Assembly (NCBI GenBank): GCA_947090765.1
Contig: OX352322.1
Location: 353,501 to 417,500 of the forward strand
From: Pseudomonas sp. MM223
GTDB taxonomy: Bacteria; Pseudomonadota; Gammaproteobacteria; Pseudomonadales; Pseudomonadaceae
Length of the DNA stretch: 64,000 nt
Direction of reading: 5' to 3'
Position numbers and translations under genes: made by a program. Of this stretch, positions 8,534 to 18,181 are shown one piece after another (position 1 is the stretch's first letter; each line of letters opens with the position of its first letter). The notes beneath the pieces were generated by a model. It searched no databases and was not told the origin of the DNA. It saw only the letters and a list, made by a program, of their open reading frames with translations.

Positions 8534-9225
8534 TATTCAGCCCTCGCAAAGCCGCGAGCGGCGCGTTTTTCCATGAAGTACATGCCGGTCATGGCAAGCA
8601 CGGTCAGGCCCAAGTAGATGCAGGCCGCGACCATGTAAAAGGTGAACGGCTCCTTGGTCACGGTCACGCCAATTTGCGAGTGACGCATGATTTCTTCCAG
8701 GCCGATCACCGACACCAGGGCGGTGTCCTTCATCAGGATCATGAACAGGTTGCCCAGGCCGGGCAGGGCGATGCGCCACATCTGCGGCAAAATGATCCGC
8801 GACAGGATGCGGCCCTTGGAAAGGCCCAGCGCCAGGCCAGCTTCACGGTGGCCCTTGGGGATTGCCAGGATGGCGCCACGGAACACTTCGGTGGCGTAGG
8901 CGCCAAAGCACAGGCCCAGGGCAATTACACCCGCAGCGAAGGCGCTAAGCTCCAGGCCCGGCATGTTCAAGGCTTCGCCGAGGCTGTTCATCAGTTCGAC
9001 GGTGCCGAAATAGATAAGCAGCACCCACAGCAGTTCGGGCACACCGCGAACCAGGGTCGAGTAAAAGCCGCCAAGCCATTGCAGCGGCTTGAGCGGGGAG
9101 GTTTTGGCCAGGGCGCCGAGCAGGCCCAGCACCAGCCCCAGCAGCAAGGCGCAAAGCGCCAGTTTTACGGTCATCAGGGTGCCGGCCATCATGGCCGGAC
9201 CGAATCCGTGCAGGTCGATATTCAT
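8533..9225 (-). CDS. polar amino acid ABC transporter permease (HisQ/ArtQ type)
   Basis: A 230-residue inner-membrane protein with about five membrane segments and the HisQ/HisM-family cytoplasmic EAA loop (EAGLALGLSKGRILSRIILP, residues about 132-151), which contacts the ATPase. It should form the membrane channel together with the frameshifted partner permease, which begins at the overlapping TAATG. The substrate is likely a basic or other polar amino acid, judging from the binding protein encoded just upstream. Confidence 0.92.
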   Translation of the reverse strand: MNIDLHGFGPAMMAGTLMTVKLALCALLLGLVLGLLGALAKTSPLKPLQWLGGFYSTLVRGVPELLWVLLIYFGTVELMNSLGEALNMPGLELSAFAAGVIALGLCFGAYATEVFRGAILAIPKGHREAGLALGLSKGRILSRIILPQMWRIALPGLGNLFMILMKDTALVSVIGLEEIMRHSQIGVTVTKEPFTFYMVAACIYLGLTVLAMTGMYFMEKRAARGFARAE

Positions 9226-9279
9226 GGGCAGGTCATTTTAGGGACTGGCGCGCCACGGGGGCGCGCCGGTCAGGGCGGG

Positions 9280-10032
9280 TCATTCGATGCTGAACGGGAA
9301 GTACTTGTCGTTGATCTTCTTGTACGTGCCGTCGGCTTTGATTTCTGCCAGGGCTTTGTTCAGGTCGTCGCGCAGCTTGGTGTCACCTTTGCGCACGGCA
9401 ATGCCGATCTTGTCACTGTCCATCACCGGCTCGCCCTTGAACTCGAAGTTCGAGCCGTCTTTGCTCTTCAGCCACTCGTACTGCACGTACTTGTCGGCCA
9501 GGATGCCGTCGATACGACCGGACACCAGGTCGAGGTAGGCGTTTTCCTGGGTGTCGTACAGCTTGACGTCCACGCCCTTGAAGTTGTCTTCAAGGTAGGT
9601 GCCGGCCAGGGTGGCGCGCTGGGTGCCGATGGACTTGCCTTTCAGCGACTCTTTATCAGTCTTGAAATCGACGTTTTTCGGCGCAATGAACTGCAGCTTG
9701 TTGGAGTAGTACGGCTCGGTGAAGTCCACGGCCTGCTTGCGCTCGTCGGTGATCGACAGCGAAGACACCAGGAAGTCGAACTTCTTGGCGTTCAGGGCCG
9801 GGATGATGCCGTCCCAGTCGGAGGTAACGACCGAGCATTCGACTTTCATCTTGGCGCACAGGGCGTCGCCGATGTCTTTGTCGAAACCAACCACGTTACC
9901 GCTGGCATCCTTGTTGTTGAACGGTGGGTAGGCGGCTTCGATACCCATGCGCAGTTTTTCTGCGGCCATGGCGTTTGCCGACATCACCAGCGTGGCAGCA
10001 GCTGCCAGGAGAAACTTCTTGTAAGTGTGCAT
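9280..10032 (-). CDS. periplasmic amino acid-binding protein (family 3, ArtJ/HisJ-like)
   Basis: 250 residues from the ATG at 10032, which has GGAG in front and opens a clean signal peptide (MHTYKKFLLAAAATLVMSAN, cleavage after AMA). An upstream in-frame ATG at 10074 lies inside the previous gene and gives no signal peptide. The mature protein starts EKLRMGIEAAYPPFNNKD, the standard opening of family 3 solute-binding proteins, and contains GFDKDIGDALC, DGIIPALNAKKFD and the RIDGILADKYV segment. Two cysteines near residues 60-70 fit the disulfide seen in Lys/Arg/Orn-binding proteins. It probably captures a basic amino acid for the adjacent permeases. Confidence 0.92.
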   Translation of the reverse strand: MHTYKKFLLAAAATLVMSANAMAAEKLRMGIEAAYPPFNNKDASGNVVGFDKDIGDALCAKMKVECSVVTSDWDGIIPALNAKKFDFLVSSLSITDERKQAVDFTEPYYSNKLQFIAPKNVDFKTDKESLKGKSIGTQRATLAGTYLEDNFKGVDVKLYDTQENAYLDLVSGRIDGILADKYVQYEWLKSKDGSNFEFKGEPVMDSDKIGIAVRKGDTKLRDDLNKALAEIKADGTYKKINDKYFPFSIE

Positions 10033-10043
10033 GTATTGCTCCG

Positions 10044-10817
10044 TTAGCGGTGGCTTGACATGAATTGCTTGCAACGCGCCGAGGTCGGGTTTTCGAAGAC
10101 CTGCTGCGGCGATCCCTGCTCTTCTACCAGGCCCTGGTGCAGGAAGACGACTTCACTGGACACATGGCGGGCAAAGCTCATCTCGTGCGTTACCAACAGC
10201 ATGGTACGGCCTTCTTCGGCCAATGCGCGGATAACGTTTAGCACTTCCTGGACCATTTCCGGGTCGAGGGCCGAAGTGGGCTCGTCGAACAGGATGACTT
10301 TAGGCTTCATGGCCAGGGTACGGGCAATGGCGGCTCGCTGTTGCTGGCCACCGGAAAGCTGGGCGGGGTAGCTGTGGCGTTTGTCGTAGATGCCAACCTT
10401 GTTCAGCAGCGCTTCGGCGGCTTCGATGGCCTCGGCCTTGCTTTGGCCGAGCACGCGGCGTGGCGCCTCGATGATGTTGTCGAGGATCGACATGTGCGGC
10501 CACAGGTTGAAGTTCTGGAAGACAAAGCCGATTTCGCTGCGCAGGCGGTTGATCTGGCGGTTGTCTGCGGCGATCAGGTCGCCGTTTTTGGCGGCCTTGA
10601 GCTTGAGCGCTTCACCGGCCACCAGGATTTCGCCCTGGTGCGGGTTTTCGAGCAGGTTGATGCAGCGCAGCAGGGTGGACTTGCCGGAGCCGGACGACCC
10701 CAGGATGGAGATCACGTCACCGTCGCGTGCGGTCAGCGAAATGCCCTTGAGAATTTCCTGCTCGCCGTAGCGTTTGTGCAAGTTGCGGATTTCCAGCGCG
10801 GGCGTGGCCTGAGCCAT
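10044..10817 (-). CDS. amino acid ABC transporter ATPase (HisP/ArtP-like)
   Basis: 257 residues, start supported by GAGGA. It has Walker A (GSSGSGKST, residues 38-46), a Q-loop ([10 protein letters not shown]), the signature LSGGQQQR, Walker B ([13 protein letters not shown]) and the switch histidine ([10 protein letters not shown]). It is the first gene of the minus-strand operon ATPase - binding protein - permease - permease and powers uptake of a polar amino acid. The order matches the artPJQM-like locus of P. putida. Confidence 0.93.
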   Translation of the reverse strand: MAQATPALEIRNLHKRYGEQEILKGISLTARDGDVISILGSSGSGKSTLLRCINLLENPHQGEILVAGEALKLKAAKNGDLIAADNRQINRLRSEIGFVFQNFNLWPHMSILDNIIEAPRRVLGQSKAEAIEAAEALLNKVGIYDKRHSYPAQLSGGQQQRAAIARTLAMKPKVILFDEPTSALDPEMVQEVLNVIRALAEEGRTMLLVTHEMSFARHVSSEVVFLHQGLVEEQGSPQQVFENPTSARCKQFMSSHR

Positions 10818-11458
10818 GTGCGGTCCTCATGTGTTCGGGTGCGTTCCCAGCTATTGGCGGCCTTCCTGGCGTGCGCCAAGCTAGCATAGCGGCATTATGA
10901 CGGCCAACAGGGTCGCCGGGGACTGTGGGCACTGGTGGGGCAGTTTGTCGCATCGCTACAGCGTAACGTCGCGCAGATGTCCGCGAAGGTGTCGCCCAGC
11001 ACCAGAGCCTTGATGAAAAAAGGCGCGATGGTGCCAGCTTTGGCCCGCTCATGGAAGCGGTTTTGGCCCATTCGAGGAGTAAAACCGACCTTTAGGTCAG
11101 GTGCCCTCAATATGAGCGGGGTAACCCACAAATACGCAAGCAGGCTAAAAGGTTGTACCTCTAGGTTGCACTTTTTTGCATTGCGGTGGTGCACAGGTGT
11201 TACCGGGGAGCACCTTTGGTGCGTTTGTAAGTGGGTATTTCAGTAATCCGATGTTTTGGTGCCCTTTCGGTCAAGGTCTGGCCGAAAGCCCTCCAAACCG
11301 CGTCCTAAAAGGCCCGCAGAATTTTCTGACGAATGCATTCAGCACATGGCCTGCTTATTGCCAGTAGGAAACCGCCGATTGCAGCGATGCCTAGGTCAAC
11401 CCTTGGCGCGCTCCGTACCCGCAGTCGGAGTGGTCCACTCATTACAAAGGTAGTTTCA
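10818..11458. other. intergenic region between divergent transporter units
   Basis: No gene seen. It must hold promoters for the minus-strand ABC operon and for the permease starting at 11459. Visible structure: a small hairpin GCACC-TTT-GGTGC at 11210-11222 and an inverted repeat CTTTCGG (11264-11270) / CCGAAAG (11282-11288) that could be an operator for the permease gene. Long open frames on both strands lack the composition and signals of real genes. Confidence 0.5.
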
Positions 11459-12844
11459 ATGAGCGGTAACAATTCCAATGACCTCGCTCAGGGGCTCAAA
11501 CAACGGCATGTGACCATGCTGTCCATTGCTGGCGTCATCGGTGCCGGCCTGTTCGTAGGCTCCGGCCACGCCATCGCAGCGGCCGGCCCGGCCGTGCTGC
11601 TGGCTTACGCCGCTGCCGGTACGCTGGTCGTGCTGGTCATGCGCATGCTGGGTGAAATGGCGGTCGCCTCGCCAGACACCGGTTCGTTCTCGACGTATGC
11701 CGACCGCGCCATCGGGCGCTGGGCTGGTTTTACCATTGGCTGGCTGTACTGGTGGTTCTGGGTGCTGGTGATTCCGCTGGAGGCCAACGCCGCCGCGGCC
11801 ATTCTGCATGCCTGGTTCCCTGCGGTTGACCTGTGGGCGTTCTCCCTCATCATTACCCTGGCGCTCACCCTCACCAACCTGTGCAGCGTGAAGAACTACG
11901 GTGAGTTCGAGTTCTGGTTCGCCTTGCTCAAGGTGCTGGCGATTATCGGCTTCATCGCCGTGGGCTGTGCTGCCTTGTTCGGCTTTGTGCCGAGCAGCCA
12001 GGTGAGCGGTGCAAGCCACCTGTTCGATACCCAAGGCTTCATGCCTAACGGCCTGGGCGCAGTGCTGGCAGCCATGCTGACCACCATGTTCTCGTTCATG
12101 GGTACTGAAATTGTCACCATCGCCGCTGCCGAGTCGAAGGACCCGGGCAAGCAGATCAGCCGCGCCACCAACTCGGTCATCTGGCGTATCTGCCTGTTCT
12201 ACCTGGTGTCGATCTTCCTGGTCGTGGCCCTGGTGCCGTGGAACGACCCGGCCTTGGCTGAGACCGGTTCCTACCAGACCGTGCTGAGCCGTATCGGCGT
12301 GCCGAATGCCAAGCTGATCGTCGACATCGTCGTGCTGATTGCCGTGACCAGCTGCCTGAACTCGGCGCTGTATACGTCTTCGCGCATGCTGTTCTCGCTG
12401 AGCAAGCGTGGCGACGCCCCGGCCATCGCCCAGCGCACCACCAAGGCGGCGACCCCGCACGTGGCGGTATTGCTGTCCACTGCGGCGGCATTCCTTTGCG
12501 TATTTGCCAACTTCGTGGCCCCGGCCCAGGTGTTCGAGTTCCTGCTGGCCAGCTCTGGCGCCATTGCCCTGCTGGTGTACCTGGTAATTGCCGTGTCGCA
12601 ACTGCGCATGCGTGCCAAGCGTGAAGCCAGTGGCGAGAAGATCGCCTTCAAGATGTGGCTGTTCCCGGGCCTTACCTGGGCGACCATTGCTTTTATCGTT
12701 GCCGTGTTGGCGGTGATGGCGTTGCGTGAAGACCACCGCGCCGAAATCATCGCGACCGCGCTGCTGAGCATTGGTGTGGTGGCGGCTGGTTTGCTGGTGC
12801 ACCGCAAGCGTGAAGCTGCCGGGCGGGTGGCGCTGGATAACTGA
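11459..12844 (+). CDS. gabP: amino acid permease, APC family (GABA permease-like)
   Basis: 461 residues with 12 predicted membrane helices. The start at 11459 (AAAGGT in front) is chosen over an upstream ATG because the family begins with a short polar tail followed by LKQRHVTMLSIAGVIGAGLFVGSG, the conserved helix 1 of amino acid-polyamine-cation transporters. Further family blocks are EMAVASPDTGSFSTYAD and FSFMGTEIVTIAAAES. It imports GABA or a related amino acid by proton symport. It is monocistronic and followed by a strong terminator. The precise substrate is inferred from similarity to the P. putida gabP locus, so the symbol is provisional. Confidence 0.82.
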   Translation: MSGNNSNDLAQGLKQRHVTMLSIAGVIGAGLFVGSGHAIAAAGPAVLLAYAAAGTLVVLVMRMLGEMAVASPDTGSFSTYADRAIGRWAGFTIGWLYWWFWVLVIPLEANAAAAILHAWFPAVDLWAFSLIITLALTLTNLCSVKNYGEFEFWFALLKVLAIIGFIAVGCAALFGFVPSSQVSGASHLFDTQGFMPNGLGAVLAAMLTTMFSFMGTEIVTIAAAESKDPGKQISRATNSVIWRICLFYLVSIFLVVALVPWNDPALAETGSYQTVLSRIGVPNAKLIVDIVVLIAVTSCLNSALYTSSRMLFSLSKRGDAPAIAQRTTKAATPHVAVLLSTAAAFLCVFANFVAPAQVFEFLLASSGAIALLVYLVIAVSQLRMRAKREASGEKIAFKMWLFPGLTWATIAFIVAVLAVMALREDHRAEIIATALLSIGVVAAGLLVHRKREAAGRVALDN

Positions 12845-12862
12845 TCCACGCTGGCTGAAATG

Positions 12863-12898
12863 AAAAGGCCGCGCCCTGTGAAGGGCGCGGCCTTTTTG
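12863..12898 (+). terminator. rho-independent terminator of the permease gene
   Basis: An 11-bp GC stem (GGCCGCGCCCT / AGGGCGCGGCC) with a GTGA loop followed by TTTTTG, 22 bases after the stop codon. The A-run on the other side makes it potentially bidirectional. Confidence 0.93.
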
Positions 12899-12916
12899 TT
12901 TGCCTGGGCGCTTGCC

Positions 12917-13022
12917 GGGGCCGCTGTGCGGCCCTTTCGCGGCACAAGGCCGCTCCTACAGGAGATTGCGATCCCTTTGTGGGAGCGGCCTTGTGCCGCG
13001 AAAGGGCTGCGCAGCAGCCCCA
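12917..13022. repeat. inverted REP pair (BIME-like)
   Basis: Two REP copies in opposite orientation: GGGGCCGCTGTGCGGCCCTT...CCGCTCCTACA and TGTGGGAGCGGCC...GCGCAGCAGCCCC, about 20 bases apart. Confidence 0.9.
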
Positions 13023-13039
13023 GGTCTCACCGCGGTGTA

Positions 13040-13483
13040 TCAGCCAAACTGTTTTTGCAGTTGCTGCTGCTTGGCCACCAGTTCGGAAGCGGCAATGTAG
13101 GCATCCTGGAACTCATCGCTTTCCAGCCAGGCCATGGTCGCCTCTTCGTCGGCGCCGTCCAGCCATTTGCGGTAGGCGTTGAACACCAGCACGATGTAGT
13201 CGGTGGCGTGCTCTTCCTTGTGCCCCTTGAGCACCAGGGCCAGCAATGGGTCCACCAGGAATACCGAGATCATCGGCACCAGGCCGCCTTCCTGGGCTTC
13301 CTTCATTTTGTTGAACATTGCGTCGTAGCTGCCCGACTCCATGGCTTTGTTGTACACCTGCTCGACGCTGGCGCTGTCGCCGGCGCTGGCCTTTACCGCC
13401 TGGCCGCTGCGTACCATGCGGTTTTGCTTGGCCTTGCTGGCGGCGCGTTTGGCGCGTTTCTGTTGCTTGGTAGAGGTGGCCAT
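13040..13483 (-). CDS. conserved Pseudomonas protein of unknown function
   Basis: 147 residues from the ATG at 13483 (AAGGA in front). The longer upstream frame runs across the divergent gene and is not used. The first 25 residues are rich in lysine, arginine and alanine (TKQQKRAKRAASKAKQNRM), possibly a nucleic acid contact or a disordered tail. The remainder is a helical acidic domain ending in a glutamine-rich tail (VAKQQQLQKQFG). No catalytic motif or signal peptide is seen and I do not recognise a characterised family. It is transcribed divergently from the lipoprotein gene at 13614. Confidence 0.8.
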   Translation of the reverse strand: MATSTKQQKRAKRAASKAKQNRMVRSGQAVKASAGDSASVEQVYNKAMESGSYDAMFNKMKEAQEGGLVPMISVFLVDPLLALVLKGHKEEHATDYIVLVFNAYRKWLDGADEEATMAWLESDEFQDAYIAASELVAKQQQLQKQFG

Positions 13484-13613
13484 GGGGCTCGAGTCCTTGG
13501 GTAATGCTGGAAAAGTGCGTATTGAATCGCAGATGGCAGTGAAACCCAAGCGGCATTGGCGGGTCTGAGTCAGGCTGCCGGACATTCGGCATTCGCACAC
13601 AGGACATTCACGG

Positions 13614-14150
13614 ATGAAAGCACCCATCATGCTCGGCCTGCTGGCCGTCGCGCTGGCTGGCTGCGGCAACATCGCCGCAGTCAAATCCTTCAATACACCT
13701 TACGGTTCACCCAGCACGGGCGATACCGCACGCTTGCGGGTGGTCGCCGACGGTATGGTGCGTGCGGTGCCTGAAAAGGACTGTGTGGACTGGTACAGCC
13801 CCGGTGCCGGTGTAATTGCGGTGCCCACCAAAGGCTTTGCCGACCGCAATGGCGAAACCCTGGGCATGCCGGCCGGTGCACCTGCCCAGGCGGGTGACGC
13901 CGTCAGCGAAGTGCTGGTGCCAGCCGGCAAGCCGTTTACCCTGCATTTTCTCGACGGTGGCCGCTCGGCGGGTTACAACAGCGTGCAGAACTGCCTGGGC
14001 ATGTTCTCGTTTGTGCCGGAAAAAGGCGCGGACTACGAACTGGTGGTGCACGGCTACAGCGCGTGCGGCGGTACGCTCAAGCGTTTGGATAAAACTGAGG
14101 AAGTGGCCAGGCGCAAGGCTGACTATTGCAGTGCCATGGCCAACTTTTAG
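13614..14150 (+). CDS. predicted lipoprotein of unknown function
   Basis: 178 residues. The signal peptide MKAPIMLGLLAVALAGC carries a clear lipobox (LAGC, Cys17), and the next residues GN do not match the inner-membrane retention Asp, so an outer-membrane location is likely. The mature part is a beta-rich domain with four cysteines (KDC, QNC, SAC, DYC) that could form disulfides, and motifs EVLVPAGKPFTLHF and YELVVHGYSACGG. I recognise no characterised function. It is a single gene ending just before a bidirectional terminator shared with tRNA-Phe. Confidence 0.8.
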   Translation: MKAPIMLGLLAVALAGCGNIAAVKSFNTPYGSPSTGDTARLRVVADGMVRAVPEKDCVDWYSPGAGVIAVPTKGFADRNGETLGMPAGAPAQAGDAVSEVLVPAGKPFTLHFLDGGRSAGYNSVQNCLGMFSFVPEKGADYELVVHGYSACGGTLKRLDKTEEVARRKADYCSAMANF

Positions 14151-14185
14151 GCCGGGCAGGTGGGCTGGGAAAAAATCACAGGCAA

Positions 14186-14213
14186 CAAAAAACCCGCACT
14201 AGGCGGGTTTCTT
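14186..14213. terminator. bidirectional terminator between lipoprotein gene and tRNA-Phe
   Basis: Stem ACCCGC-ACTAG-GCGGGT with an A-run on the left and TTTCTTGTT on the right, so it can end the plus-strand lipoprotein transcript and the minus-strand tRNA transcript. Confidence 0.85.
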
Positions 14214-14256
14214 GTTGTCGCTTCGGGTAACTTTGCAACCACCAGAAGCTTGAAGG

Positions 14257-14332
14257 TGGTGCCCAGAGACGGAGTCGAACCGCCGACACGAGGATTTTCA
14301 ATCCTCTGCTCTACCGACTGAGCTATCTGGGC
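14257..14332 (-). tRNA. tRNA-Phe (anticodon GAA)
   Basis: The minus strand shows acceptor GCCCAGA/TCTGGGC, D arm TAGCTCAGTCGGTAGAGC, anticodon arm GAGGATTGAAAATCCTC with anticodon GAA, T arm CGGCGGTTCGACTCCGTC and an encoded CCA, 76 bases in all. Confidence 0.96.
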
Positions 14333-14422
14333 GACGAGGTGAATTAAATAGATTTCCGGACCGCTCGTCAACGACTTTTTGAAAAAATTTTAAATTAATT
14401 CCGTCGCTTACGATTTTTGGGG

Positions 14423-14695
14423 TCATTCGGCCGGTGGAACGTAGCCTTCCGCCTGGGCGTATTCTTCGCCGGCGAAAAACTTGTCCATCTCTGCCTGGAG
14501 GAATTTGCGGTCCTCGGCATTCATCATGTTCAGGCGCTTTTCGTTGATCAGCATGGTCTGGTGCTTCTGCCAGTCGGCCCAGGCTTGCTGCGAGATGTGT
14601 TCGAAGATGTCCTGGCCCTTGGCGCCGGGGTAGGGCGGGCGCTCCAGGCCTGGCAGTTCTTCTTTGTACTTGCGGCACATCACGGTGCGGGTCAT
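14423..14695 (-). CDS. yggX: Fe(2+)-trafficking protein YggX
   Basis: 90 residues, the usual length for YggX. The conserved N-terminus [20 protein letters not shown] with Cys7 and the central [20 protein letters not shown] are diagnostic. This cytosolic protein protects Fe-S clusters and DNA from oxidative damage and assists iron trafficking. Its ATG overlaps the mutY stop (ATGA), so the two are translationally coupled. The pairing makes sense because MutY is itself a 4Fe-4S enzyme, and mutY-yggX order is common in gammaproteobacteria. Confidence 0.96.
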   Translation of the reverse strand: MTRTVMCRKYKEELPGLERPPYPGAKGQDIFEHISQQAWADWQKHQTMLINEKRLNMMNAEDRKFLQAEMDKFFAGEEYAQAEGYVPPAE

Positions 14696-15759
14696 CGGGC
14701 ATCTCCTGCAATCAGTTCGTCGGCCGCGCGTTCAAGCAGCTTTTTCACCGGGGCGGCGAGGCCCAGGCGCGGCGGGGTGGCGAGGTTATACCAGAGCCAG
14801 TCGGCCTCGGCCACGTGCTCGCCGACCAAGTCGACGCGCACCAGCCAGGGCTCGATTGCCAGCTGGAAGTGGCTGAAGGTATGGGTCAGGCGTTCCATGG
14901 CCTGGGTACCTGCCAGGCGCAGGCCGTGCTGATAGGCCAGGTCGTCGAGCTGCGCGAGGTCGTCCAGCTCCGGCAGGCTCCACAAACCACCCCACAAGCC
15001 GCTGGAGGGGCGGCGATAAAGCAGGATGGCGCCTTCGTGGTTGGCCAGCAGTGGCATCAGCGTGCGCCGTTGCGGCAGCGCCTTGCGCGGCTTGGGCTCG
15101 GGGTAGCGGGTTTCTTCGCCGTGCAGGTGCGCCTCGCAACCGCGCTGCAATGGGCAGATCAGGCAGCTGGGTTTGCTGCGGGTGCACAGCGTGGCACCCA
15201 TGTCCATCATGGCCTGGGTGTAGTGGTTGGCACGCTGCTGCGGGGTAAAACGCTCGGCCGTGGCCCACAGCTGGTTGGCCACCTTGGGTTCGCCAGGGTA
15301 GCCGGCCTGGGCGGTGTAGCGGGCCAGTACGCGCTTCACGTTGCCGTCCAGGATCGGCGCGCGAATGCCCATGCTGATGCTGGCGATGGCGCCGGCGGTG
15401 GAACGGCCGATGCCGGGCAGCTCGGTGAGCTGCTCGACACTGCGCGGGAATTCGCCGCCATGTTGCTCGACGACGACCTTTGCAGCCTTTTGCAGGTTAC
15501 GTGCGCGGGTGTAGTAGCCCAGCCCGGTCCACAGGTGCAGCACTTCGTCCTCCGGCGCCTCGGCCAGGGCCTGCACGGTCGGCAAGGCCTGCATGAAGCG
15601 GTCGAAGTAGTTGAGCACGGTGCTGACCTGGGTCTGCTGCAACATGATTTCCGACACCCACACCCGGTACGGGGTGATGCCCTGTTGCCAGGGCAGGTCG
15701 TGCCGGCCGTGCTCGTCGTACCAATCCAGCACAGCGCCGGAGAACTGCTCGGGGCTCAT
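14692..15759 (-). CDS. mutY: A/G-specific adenine DNA glycosylase MutY
   Basis: 355 residues. It removes adenine mispaired with 8-oxoguanine. The N-terminal domain has the family opening [13 protein letters not shown], the helix-hairpin-helix [12 protein letters not shown] and the catalytic-Asp segment [10 protein letters not shown]. The 4Fe-4S motif C-X6-C-X2-C-X5-C is seen as [17 protein letters not shown] near residue 193. The C-terminal part is a NUDIX-like 8-oxoG recognition domain. Start overlaps the asmA stop and the end overlaps yggX, forming the operon asmA-mutY-yggX. Confidence 0.97.
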   Translation of the reverse strand: MSPEQFSGAVLDWYDEHGRHDLPWQQGITPYRVWVSEIMLQQTQVSTVLNYFDRFMQALPTVQALAEAPEDEVLHLWTGLGYYTRARNLQKAAKVVVEQHGGEFPRSVEQLTELPGIGRSTAGAIASISMGIRAPILDGNVKRVLARYTAQAGYPGEPKVANQLWATAERFTPQQRANHYTQAMMDMGATLCTRSKPSCLICPLQRGCEAHLHGEETRYPEPKPRKALPQRRTLMPLLANHEGAILLYRRPSSGLWGGLWSLPELDDLAQLDDLAYQHGLRLAGTQAMERLTHTFSHFQLAIEPWLVRVDLVGEHVAEADWLWYNLATPPRLGLAAPVKKLLERAADELIAGDAR

Positions 15760-18014
15760 CGCTTGAACAGCCCCTTGAGTGCGTCTTTTACTTCCGGGCT
15801 CACTTTGTCTCCGAGTTTCTCATCAAGCTTTTCATCAATCTTGTCTTTCAGGCGGTTGCCGGCCAGCTTGGCGGCAACCTTGCCCATGCCGCCCTGGTCC
15901 AGGCGGCAGGCCTTGGCACCCAGCTCCAGCGGGCCACGGCAGCGCAGTGGCACTTCAACGCCCACATAGCGCTCGTTGACCTGGCAGGCCGGGTCCGGCA
16001 TGGCGCGCTGGTCGCCTTCGACGATCACACCGACGTTGTAGTCCATGCCCAGCACGCGCAGGTCGAGGTCGCCATGGCCGTTGACGGTCAGGCCCGGGAT
16101 GCGTGCCTTGAGGTCTGGGTTGCTGGCAACGCCATTGCGTACCACCAGGCTGCCGCGCAGTTCCTGGAAGGGGGTGTCCTTGCCGCGTGGCTCGCCGCTG
16201 AGGGTTTTGCGGTTGAGGGTAGCGATGGCCTGGCACAGTTGCTGTTCCAGGTTGGCGTTGACCAGCACGCCATCATTGATGGTGAAGTTGGCACTGCCGT
16301 TGAGGGTGTCGACCAGGGCTTTCTGGCTGTTGCCGGTGGCGGTCAGGTCGCTGGTCAGGGTCAGCAGGCCTTTGATCGGTGGTACCTGGTCCTTGCCTTC
16401 GGTCTTGATGAAATGCTCTACCGGCACGCGCTGGATGTTGGTGTTCACACCCAGTTGCGGTACGGCAGGGCGCACGTCGACCGTGCCCTTGGCTTCGAAG
16501 GTGCCGTTGTACAGTTCGCCACGCAGGGTTTGCAGGGTCAGCAGGCCGCCTTGGCCGATGGCCTTGAGCTGGGCGTCTTCAATCGGCAGCTTGTCCAGGG
16601 TAAGCGAGCCAAAGGCCAGGTCGGCCTGCAGGTCGAGGGCGCGCAGGCGGTCGACCGGCAGCAGCTTGTCGTCGCTCCAGGCTACCTGGGTCGGGGCGTT
16701 GGGCAGCGGTGTGGTGCTGGTACCGGCCACGGCGCTGGCTTCTTGCTGCTTCACCTCGGCCTGGCGCGCGGCGGTGGCGCCTTTGGCCTCTTCGCTTTTG
16801 GCTGGCAGGTAGCGGTCAGCGTCAAAGGTATCGCCCTTCAGTTGCAGGCGCAGGGCCTGCTTGGCGAAGTCTTCCACGGCCACACGGCCACTGAACGTGC
16901 TGTCATCCAGTTTCACCGCCAGGTCTTCCAGGGCCAGGCTGTTTGCCGTGCCCTGCAGGCGGGTCACCAGCTCCAGCTTGGCGAAGGCTGCCGGGTCGTT
17001 GGTGGCCGGCAGCGGGCGGCCAATGCTGTCGAGGAAGGTGCGCAGGTTGAACTGGGCAATGGACAGGCCACCGCTCAGCTGTGGTGCTTTGTCCAGGTCA
17101 CGTACATTCAGCTCGCCCAGGGCGCGCAGCTGGTTGGCCGAGACTTTCAGGCCGTTCCACGAAGCGACGTTGGCTGCCAGGTCGACCAGTAGCTGGCCCT
17201 GGGCGGCGAAGGCCACGGTCTTGCCGCCGGTTGGCTCACCCGAGGTTTCACCCGACAGGCGCATGTCTTCGAAGTTGTAGCGCTTAAGCTTACGGTCGAA
17301 GCGCAGCTCGCCGGCCAGCTCGGTGCGGGCCTTGATGTTCGGCTCGCTGGCGCTGATGAAGGCACTGGCCTTGAGCGGAATGTTGGCCCCTTCGTGGACT
17401 GGGCCTGTGCTCAGCTGGATGCTTTCGGCGCTGTAGCTTTTGCCGGTCTTGGCATCGGTGTACTGCACGCGGGCGTTGTTCACCGTCAGGCTGTCGATGT
17501 CCAGTTTGACGGCACGCTCGTTGCCGTCGGCTGGCGCCGGCTTCTGTTCGGCGGGTGCCTGGGCGGGCGCATTGGCTTGTGCATCGGCAGGGGTGCCGTT
17601 CTGCGCGGGCAGCGGCTTGCCGATGTCTTCCCAGTTGCCATGGCCGTGCTCGTCGCGGGCCAGGGTCAGGTTAAGGCCTTCGACGCGCACGTCGCTCATC
17701 TGCACTTCGCGGCGCAACAACGGCAGCACGCGCACGGACAGGCCGAGCATCTGCAGGTCGGCGAACGGCTCCTTGGGTTTGGCCAAGGTGGCGATGCTTG
17801 CTTCGTGCAACTCCAGGCCCAGCCACGGGAACAGGCTCCAGCCAATGTCTCCGTTGAGGGTCAGCTCGACGTGAGCCTTGTCGCGTGCCAGCTGGCGAAT
17901 CTCGTCTTTGTAGTCGTTGGGATCAAAGAGGTGGGTCAGGGCGAAGCCCAGTGCCACGATGATCAGCAGCAACCCGAGAAGCCCCAGTCCCAGGATTTTG
18001 CCGAACGCTTTCAT
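15756..18014 (-). CDS. asmA: AsmA family envelope protein
   Basis: 752 residues. One N-terminal membrane segment (residues about 6-28, ILGLGLLGLLLIIVALGFAL) anchors a large periplasmic part. The signature DPNDYKDEIRQLARDK, followed by LTLNGDIGWSLFPWLGLEL, is the AsmA N-terminal block. A C-terminal AsmA_2 block follows with FTINDGVLVNANLEQQLCQAI and LDLRVLGMDY. A central Ala/Pro/Gln-rich linker lies near residues 135-170. AsmA-type proteins are bridge-like lipid transport proteins between the inner and outer membranes. First gene of the asmA-mutY-yggX operon. Confidence 0.94.
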   Translation of the reverse strand: MKAFGKILGLGLLGLLLIIVALGFALTHLFDPNDYKDEIRQLARDKAHVELTLNGDIGWSLFPWLGLELHEASIATLAKPKEPFADLQMLGLSVRVLPLLRREVQMSDVRVEGLNLTLARDEHGHGNWEDIGKPLPAQNGTPADAQANAPAQAPAEQKPAPADGNERAVKLDIDSLTVNNARVQYTDAKTGKSYSAESIQLSTGPVHEGANIPLKASAFISASEPNIKARTELAGELRFDRKLKRYNFEDMRLSGETSGEPTGGKTVAFAAQGQLLVDLAANVASWNGLKVSANQLRALGELNVRDLDKAPQLSGGLSIAQFNLRTFLDSIGRPLPATNDPAAFAKLELVTRLQGTANSLALEDLAVKLDDSTFSGRVAVEDFAKQALRLQLKGDTFDADRYLPAKSEEAKGATAARQAEVKQQEASAVAGTSTTPLPNAPTQVAWSDDKLLPVDRLRALDLQADLAFGSLTLDKLPIEDAQLKAIGQGGLLTLQTLRGELYNGTFEAKGTVDVRPAVPQLGVNTNIQRVPVEHFIKTEGKDQVPPIKGLLTLTSDLTATGNSQKALVDTLNGSANFTINDGVLVNANLEQQLCQAIATLNRKTLSGEPRGKDTPFQELRGSLVVRNGVASNPDLKARIPGLTVNGHGDLDLRVLGMDYNVGVIVEGDQRAMPDPACQVNERYVGVEVPLRCRGPLELGAKACRLDQGGMGKVAAKLAGNRLKDKIDEKLDEKLGDKVSPEVKDALKGLFKR

Positions 18015-18181
18015 GGGCGAGTCCTTGTAGTCCGTTAGTGAAATTCAGGCGGCAGAGTATAACGCCGCGGTGGTTGTCCCTGCTTATTCGACTAGAGATA
18101 CAGGACATTTCCTACGTTTTCAGCAGATGGTACGGCTTTCGACAGCCAAGATTTTGCCCGTTCCGAATGTGTGGCCTGTAC

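Noticed and set aside
11165..11185. A sigma-54-like promoter (GGTTGCACTTTTTTGC) upstream of the permease gene
   Set aside because: The spacing between the GG and GC elements does not fit the -24/-12 consensus.
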